Part shown: positions 59,646-64,000 of the stretch, in pieces
Layout of the letters: each line of letters begins with the position of its first letter
How positions within the stretch are numbered: position 1 is the first letter of the stretch
Assembly (NCBI GenBank): GCA_012103075.1
Contig: JAAVLQ010000001.1
Location: forward strand, 1,240,001-1,304,000
Length of the DNA: 64,000 nucleotides
DNA from: Brucella cytisi
GTDB lineage: Bacteria; Pseudomonadota; Alphaproteobacteria; Rhizobiales; Rhizobiaceae
Direction: 5' to 3'
Position numbers and translations under genes: made by a program
Notes under the pieces: generated by a model
What the model was told of the DNA's origin: nothing
Database searches by the model: none
Seen by the model: the letters and a program-made list of their open reading frames with translations, nothing else

Positions 59646-61439
59646 GTGTCATTGCTCAAAATCTACTGGCGAGCCATGGAATACCTTGCGGTCGAAAAGA
59701 CTGCAACGATTACCATGTGTGTCGCCAGCGTGCTGGTTGCCCCGGTCACACTTGCCGAACCTATTCTGTTCGGTCGGGTCATTCAGGCTATCTCCGATAA
59801 GGGCGACATCTTCTCGCCTCTTGCGATGTGGGCTGCACTTGGCGGCTTCAACATCGTTGCTGCAGTCTTCGTGGCGCGCGGAGCCGACCGCCTCGCACAC
59901 CGCCGTCGTCTGGGCGTGATGATCGATTCTTATGAGCGTCTCATCACAATGCCGCTTTCGTGGCACCAGAAGCGCGGTACATCCAACGCACTCCACACGC
60001 TGATCCGCGCAACAGACTCGCTTTTCACGCTCTGGCTCGAATTCATGCGCCAGCATCTGACGACCGTGGTTGCTTTGGCAACGCTCATTCCGGTTGCAAT
60101 GAGCATGGACATGCGCATGTCGCTGGTGCTGATTGTGCTCGGTGTCATCTATGTGATGATTGGCCAGCTCGTCATGCGCAAGACCAAGGATGGTCAGACC
60201 GCTGTCGAAAAGCATCACCACAAGCTGTTCGAACATGTGAGCGATACGATCAGCAACGTCTCGGTTGTGCAGAGCTATAACCGCATTGCGTCGGAAACCC
60301 AATCTCTGCGTGATTATGCCAAGAACACGGAGAAGGTACAGTTTCCTGTTCTCAATTGGTGGGCGCTGGCCAGCGGCCTGAACCGCATGGCATCGACCTT
60401 CTCGATGGTGGTTGTTCTCGTTCTAGGCGCTTACTTTGTCACCAAGGGCCAGATGCGCGTCGGCGATGTAATTGCCTTTATCGGCTTTGCACAGCTGATG
60501 ATCGGTCGTCTCGACCAGATCAGCGCCTTCATCAGCCAGACCGTTACGGCACGCGCCAAGCTTGAAGAATTCTTTCAGATGGAAGATGCCACGGCTGATC
60601 GTCAGGAGCCCCAGAGCGTCTCAGACCTGAACGACGTCAAGGGCGACATCATTTTCGACAATGTAACCTTCGAGTTTCCGAACTCCGGCCGGGGCGTCTA
60701 TGATGTATCGTTTGAAATCAAGCCGGGACAGACGGTGGCTATCGTCGGCCCAACCGGTGCAGGCAAGACGACGCTCATCAATCTGTTGCAGCGCGTTTTT
60801 GATCCGGCAGCTGGCCGCATCACGATCGACGGAACAGATACGCGTACCGTCAGCCGTCGTTCGCTGCGTCACGCCATCGCAACCGTCTTTCAGGATGCAG
60901 GCCTGTTCAATCGATCGGTCGAGGAGAATATTCGTGTCGGTCGTGAAAGCGCCACGCATGAGGAAGTGCATGCTGCAGCACGTGCCGCAGCAGCCCACGA
61001 CTTCATTCTGGCCAAGAGCGATGGCTACGATACGGTTGTCGGTGAACGCGGCTCACAGCTTTCGGGCGGTGAACGTCAGCGCCTTGCGATTGCGCGCGCA
61101 ATCCTGAAGGATCTGCCGATCCTCGTTCTGGACGAAGCCACCAGTGCGCTTGACGTTGAAACCGAAGAGAAGGTGAAGCAGGCGGTTGACGATCTCAGCC
61201 ACAACCGCACGACCTTCATCATTGCTCACCGTCTTTCGACAGTCCGTTCCGCCGATCTGGTCCTTTTCATGGACAAGGGCCACCTTGTCGAAAGCGGCAG
61301 CTTCGATGAACTGGCCGCACGCGGCGGTCGCTTCACCGACCTTCTTCGTGCTGGCGGCCTCATGCTGGAGGACAAAGCGCCCAAAGCTGTCGAGGGTAGC
61401 AATGTGATGCCGTTCCCGTCCAAGGGCGCAGTGGGCTAA
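59646..61439 (+). CDS. ndvA: Cyclic beta-1,2-glucan ABC exporter (Cgt/NdvA/ChvA)
   Basis: Half-transporter of 597 residues, intact, GTG start. Six transmembrane helices occupy residues 15-290. The ATPase has Walker A IVGPTGAGKTTLINLL, Q-loop TVFQDAGLFNRSVEENI, signature LSGGERQRLAIARAI and Walker B LPILVLDEATSALD. The N-terminus MSLLKIYWRAMEYLAVEK is characteristic of the rhizobial/Brucella cyclic glucan transporter. It exports cyclic glucan to the periplasm, needed for osmotic adaptation and host infection. Confidence 0.93.
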   Translation: MSLLKIYWRAMEYLAVEKTATITMCVASVLVAPVTLAEPILFGRVIQAISDKGDIFSPLAMWAALGGFNIVAAVFVARGADRLAHRRRLGVMIDSYERLITMPLSWHQKRGTSNALHTLIRATDSLFTLWLEFMRQHLTTVVALATLIPVAMSMDMRMSLVLIVLGVIYVMIGQLVMRKTKDGQTAVEKHHHKLFEHVSDTISNVSVVQSYNRIASETQSLRDYAKNTEKVQFPVLNWWALASGLNRMASTFSMVVVLVLGAYFVTKGQMRVGDVIAFIGFAQLMIGRLDQISAFISQTVTARAKLEEFFQMEDATADRQEPQSVSDLNDVKGDIIFDNVTFEFPNSGRGVYDVSFEIKPGQTVAIVGPTGAGKTTLINLLQRVFDPAAGRITIDGTDTRTVSRRSLRHAIATVFQDAGLFNRSVEENIRVGRESATHEEVHAAARAAAAHDFILAKSDGYDTVVGERGSQLSGGERQRLAIARAILKDLPILVLDEATSALDVETEEKVKQAVDDLSHNRTTFIIAHRLSTVRSADLVLFMDKGHLVESGSFDELAARGGRFTDLLRAGGLMLEDKAPKAVEGSNVMPFPSKGAVG

Positions 61440-61458
61440 ATCATAGAGCTTTCAAATG

Positions 61459-61498
61459 AAAAGCCCGCGATGATCTCATCGCGGGCTTTTTTTTTTCT
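61459..61498 (+). terminator. Strong terminator after the glucan exporter
   Basis: AAAAGCCCGCGATGA pairs perfectly over 15 bases with TCATCGCGGGCTTTT around a two-base loop, followed by a long T run. Confidence 0.92.
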
Positions 61499-61512
61499 TC
61501 ATGGCCTAAAAT

Positions 61513-62328
61513 CTAAAACGGTACCTCGAAGCGGAGCCCATCATATCCCGGTTCGACATTACCCGGTGTCTCACGCATGACGGTCTCGTAATCGAGTGGA
61601 ACGTGCATATGCGTGAGAATGGCGCGCTTGGGCGCCAGCTTCTCGATCCATTCCAGCGCTTCGCCAAGCGAGAAATGGCTTGGATGTGGGCGGTATTGCA
61701 ATGCATCGATGACGAGCACGTCGGCCCCGCCCAAATACTTGAGGCTTGTTTCAGGGAAAGCGCTCACATCGGTGCAATAAACAGCAGATCCGATACGAAA
61801 GCCGAGCGATTCAATATCGCCGTGCACCTGACTAAACGGCTCGAAGCGGATTGGGCCACCCGCTCCCGATATGGAAAACGGCGTCTCCGGAGCAATGTCG
61901 TGCATGCTGAGGATCGGCGGGTAGCTCGATCCGGCAGGTGTTTCGAAACAATAGCCAAATGCCTCGAAGAGCCGGTTCCGCGTCAATCGATTGGCATAGA
62001 CATCCATGAGACGACGATTTTCAACGACATATGTGCGAAGATCGTCGACACCGGAATATGGTCAGCATGCGGATGTGTATAAACAGCCGCATCGAGGCTG
62101 TGTGCGCCTGCGTCAATCATCTGAGCACGGAAATCCGGCCCGGTATCGATCACAACTGTCGTGCTGTTACCTGTATCGTCAAATCGCTCAACCAATAGCG
62201 ATGCGCGACGACGTTTGTTTCTCGGATTATTGGGATCGCAACCGCCCCAATCGCCATTGATACGCGGCACGCCGGGCGACGAACCACAGCCCAGAACCGT
62301 GAAACGCAGGCAATTTTTGGGGAGTCAC
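61513..62328 (-). CDS. MBL-fold metallohydrolase, PhnP-like (two frame breaks)
   Basis: Starts at GTG 62328 with GGGGAAG upstream. [21 protein letters not shown] opens the protein and is typical of this family. The metal motif is HPHADHI, with a further His in [10 protein letters not shown], Asp in [10 protein letters not shown], and ILTHMH near the end. Related to phosphoribosyl cyclic phosphodiesterase PhnP and tRNase Z-like enzymes; substrate unknown. The frame breaks near 62317 (five A for four) and near 62053 (GGG read GG). It follows tatD with a 14-base gap. Confidence 0.85.
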
Positions 62329-62342
62329 GCTCAATCTTCCCC

Positions 62343-63140
62343 TTACAGTGCCAGTGTAGGCCGAGGTATCTTGGAAAACAGCCTGAACACGTTGTCGCTC
62401 GTGATACGCGCGACTTTCGTCATTGCTCACGCCAATCGTCTCAGCCAGCACGGCCGCCGTATGCTGCACGAAAGACGGTTCGTTGCGCTTGCCGCGATGC
62501 GGCAACGGAGCAAGAAACGGCGCATCCGTTTCCACCAGCAGGCGATCACGCGGAACGATGGTCGCTATTTCGCGGATCTCCGGTGAGTTCTTGAAAGTCA
62601 GAATCCCTGAGAAAGAAAAACATAACCGCCGAGCGCGATGCCCTTTTCAGCCAGAGCACGACCGGAAGAGAAACAGTGCAGGATAAACGGAAAAGCGCCC
62701 TTCTCCGTCTCACGCTCCAGTATCTCGGCCATATCCTCGTCCGCACTGCGGGCATGAATGACTAACGGCAACTGAGTCCGGCGCGCCGCCTCGATGTGTA
62801 CGAGGAAACCTTGGCGCTGCGCTTCCGGTGGGGCATAGTCGTAGTGATAATCGAGACCCGCCTCGCCTATGGCGACAACCTTCGGATGTTCCGAGAGACG
62901 CACGAGATCATCAGCCGTAATGTCGAGTTCTTCATGCGCGTTGTTCGGGTGGGTACCCACCGAGCAATAAACGGAGTCATAGGTTTCCGCGATCGCGCGG
63001 ATCGTATCGAATTTCTTGACCCGTGTGGAAATCGTCACCATGCGCCTAACTCCGGCATCCAGAGCGCGCTGAACAATATCATCACGCTCCGGTTCAAAGT
63101 CGGCAAAGTCGAGGTGACAATGACTGTCGACAAGCATCAT
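62343..63140 (-). CDS. tatD: TatD-family metal-dependent DNase (two frame breaks)
   Basis: 3'-5' exonuclease family with a TIM barrel: [58 protein letters not shown] and [20 protein letters not shown]. The frame breaks near 62613 (T run two too long, restoring [13 protein letters not shown]) and near 62416 (three A for two), giving the normal end [16 protein letters not shown]. It lies two bases after the metG stop, as in many bacteria. Confidence 0.9.
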
Positions 63141-63145
63141 CGAAC

Positions 63146-64000
<855 letters not shown>

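Overview
The window is a piece of an alphaproteobacterial chromosome, most likely Brucella/Ochrobactrum (Brucellaceae, Hyphomicrobiales). The support is a B12-dependent class II ribonucleotide reductase, the CckA cell-cycle kinase, a growth-pole-ring (GPR) protein of polar-growing rhizobia, a cyclic beta-1,2-glucan exporter (Cgt/NdvA), a cysteine-poor alphaproteobacterial DksA, and an MCE/Mla lipid transport operon. No phage, insertion sequence, tRNA, rRNA or CRISPR array was seen. Gene content is mostly housekeeping.

Layout. 0-10 kb: nrdJ, a PRC-barrel protein, a YbdG-type mechanosensitive channel, a serine hydrolase, a flavoprotein and LtrA. 10-20 kb: BaiN-type flavoprotein, cckA, a FliO-like protein, dksA, a SixA phosphatase, a YcjX/YcjF pair and a secreted protein. 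20-30 kb: folP-folB-folK, a DUF922 peptidase-like protein, a short ferredoxin operon with an unusually short reductase-like flavoprotein, and the roughly 1,600-residue GPR protein. 30-40 kb: mlaE-mlaF-mlaD-lipoprotein operon, an enolase-superfamily epimerase, a glycosyltransferase with an LpxH-like phosphoesterase, two divergent citrate synthase homologues (one with an N-terminal DNA-binding domain), and an SDR. 40-50 kb: malic enzyme, a lipoprotein, gltX, nadE, dgkA, class II DAHP synthase and gor. 50-64 kb: rpiA, gph, the NAD(P)HX repair enzyme, glnB-glnA behind a sigma-54 promoter, an ATP12 chaperone, a HAD phosphatase, a DMT transporter, an RluC-type enzyme, the glucan exporter, an MBL hydrolase, tatD and the 3' part of metG.

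The most striking feature is not a gene. About 65-70 reading-frame breaks are spread over essential genes (nrdJ, glnA, gltX, metG, nadE, folP, rpiA), so they cannot be real pseudogenes. About a third of them are repaired by restoring a CCWGG (CCAGG/CCTGG) site. A by-eye scan finds only one intact CCWGG in 64 kb, although CCCGG and CCGGG are common. In cckA a conserved Leu codon reads Pro because CCTGG has apparently become CCCGG. The remaining breaks are mostly plus or minus one base in homopolymers. The simplest reading is a consensus from native DNA whose CCWGG sites are methylated and were miscalled, which would make the sequence an inadvertent footprint of a Dcm-like methyltransferase. CDS coordinates below span the whole gene and frame breaks are noted in each entry.

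Other points of biological interest are the NADPH-domain-less ferredoxin-reductase-like flavoprotein, the DNA-binding citrate synthase facing a paralogue with an Asp-to-Glu change at the catalytic position, the palindrome in their shared promoter, and the repeat-rich GPR protein.
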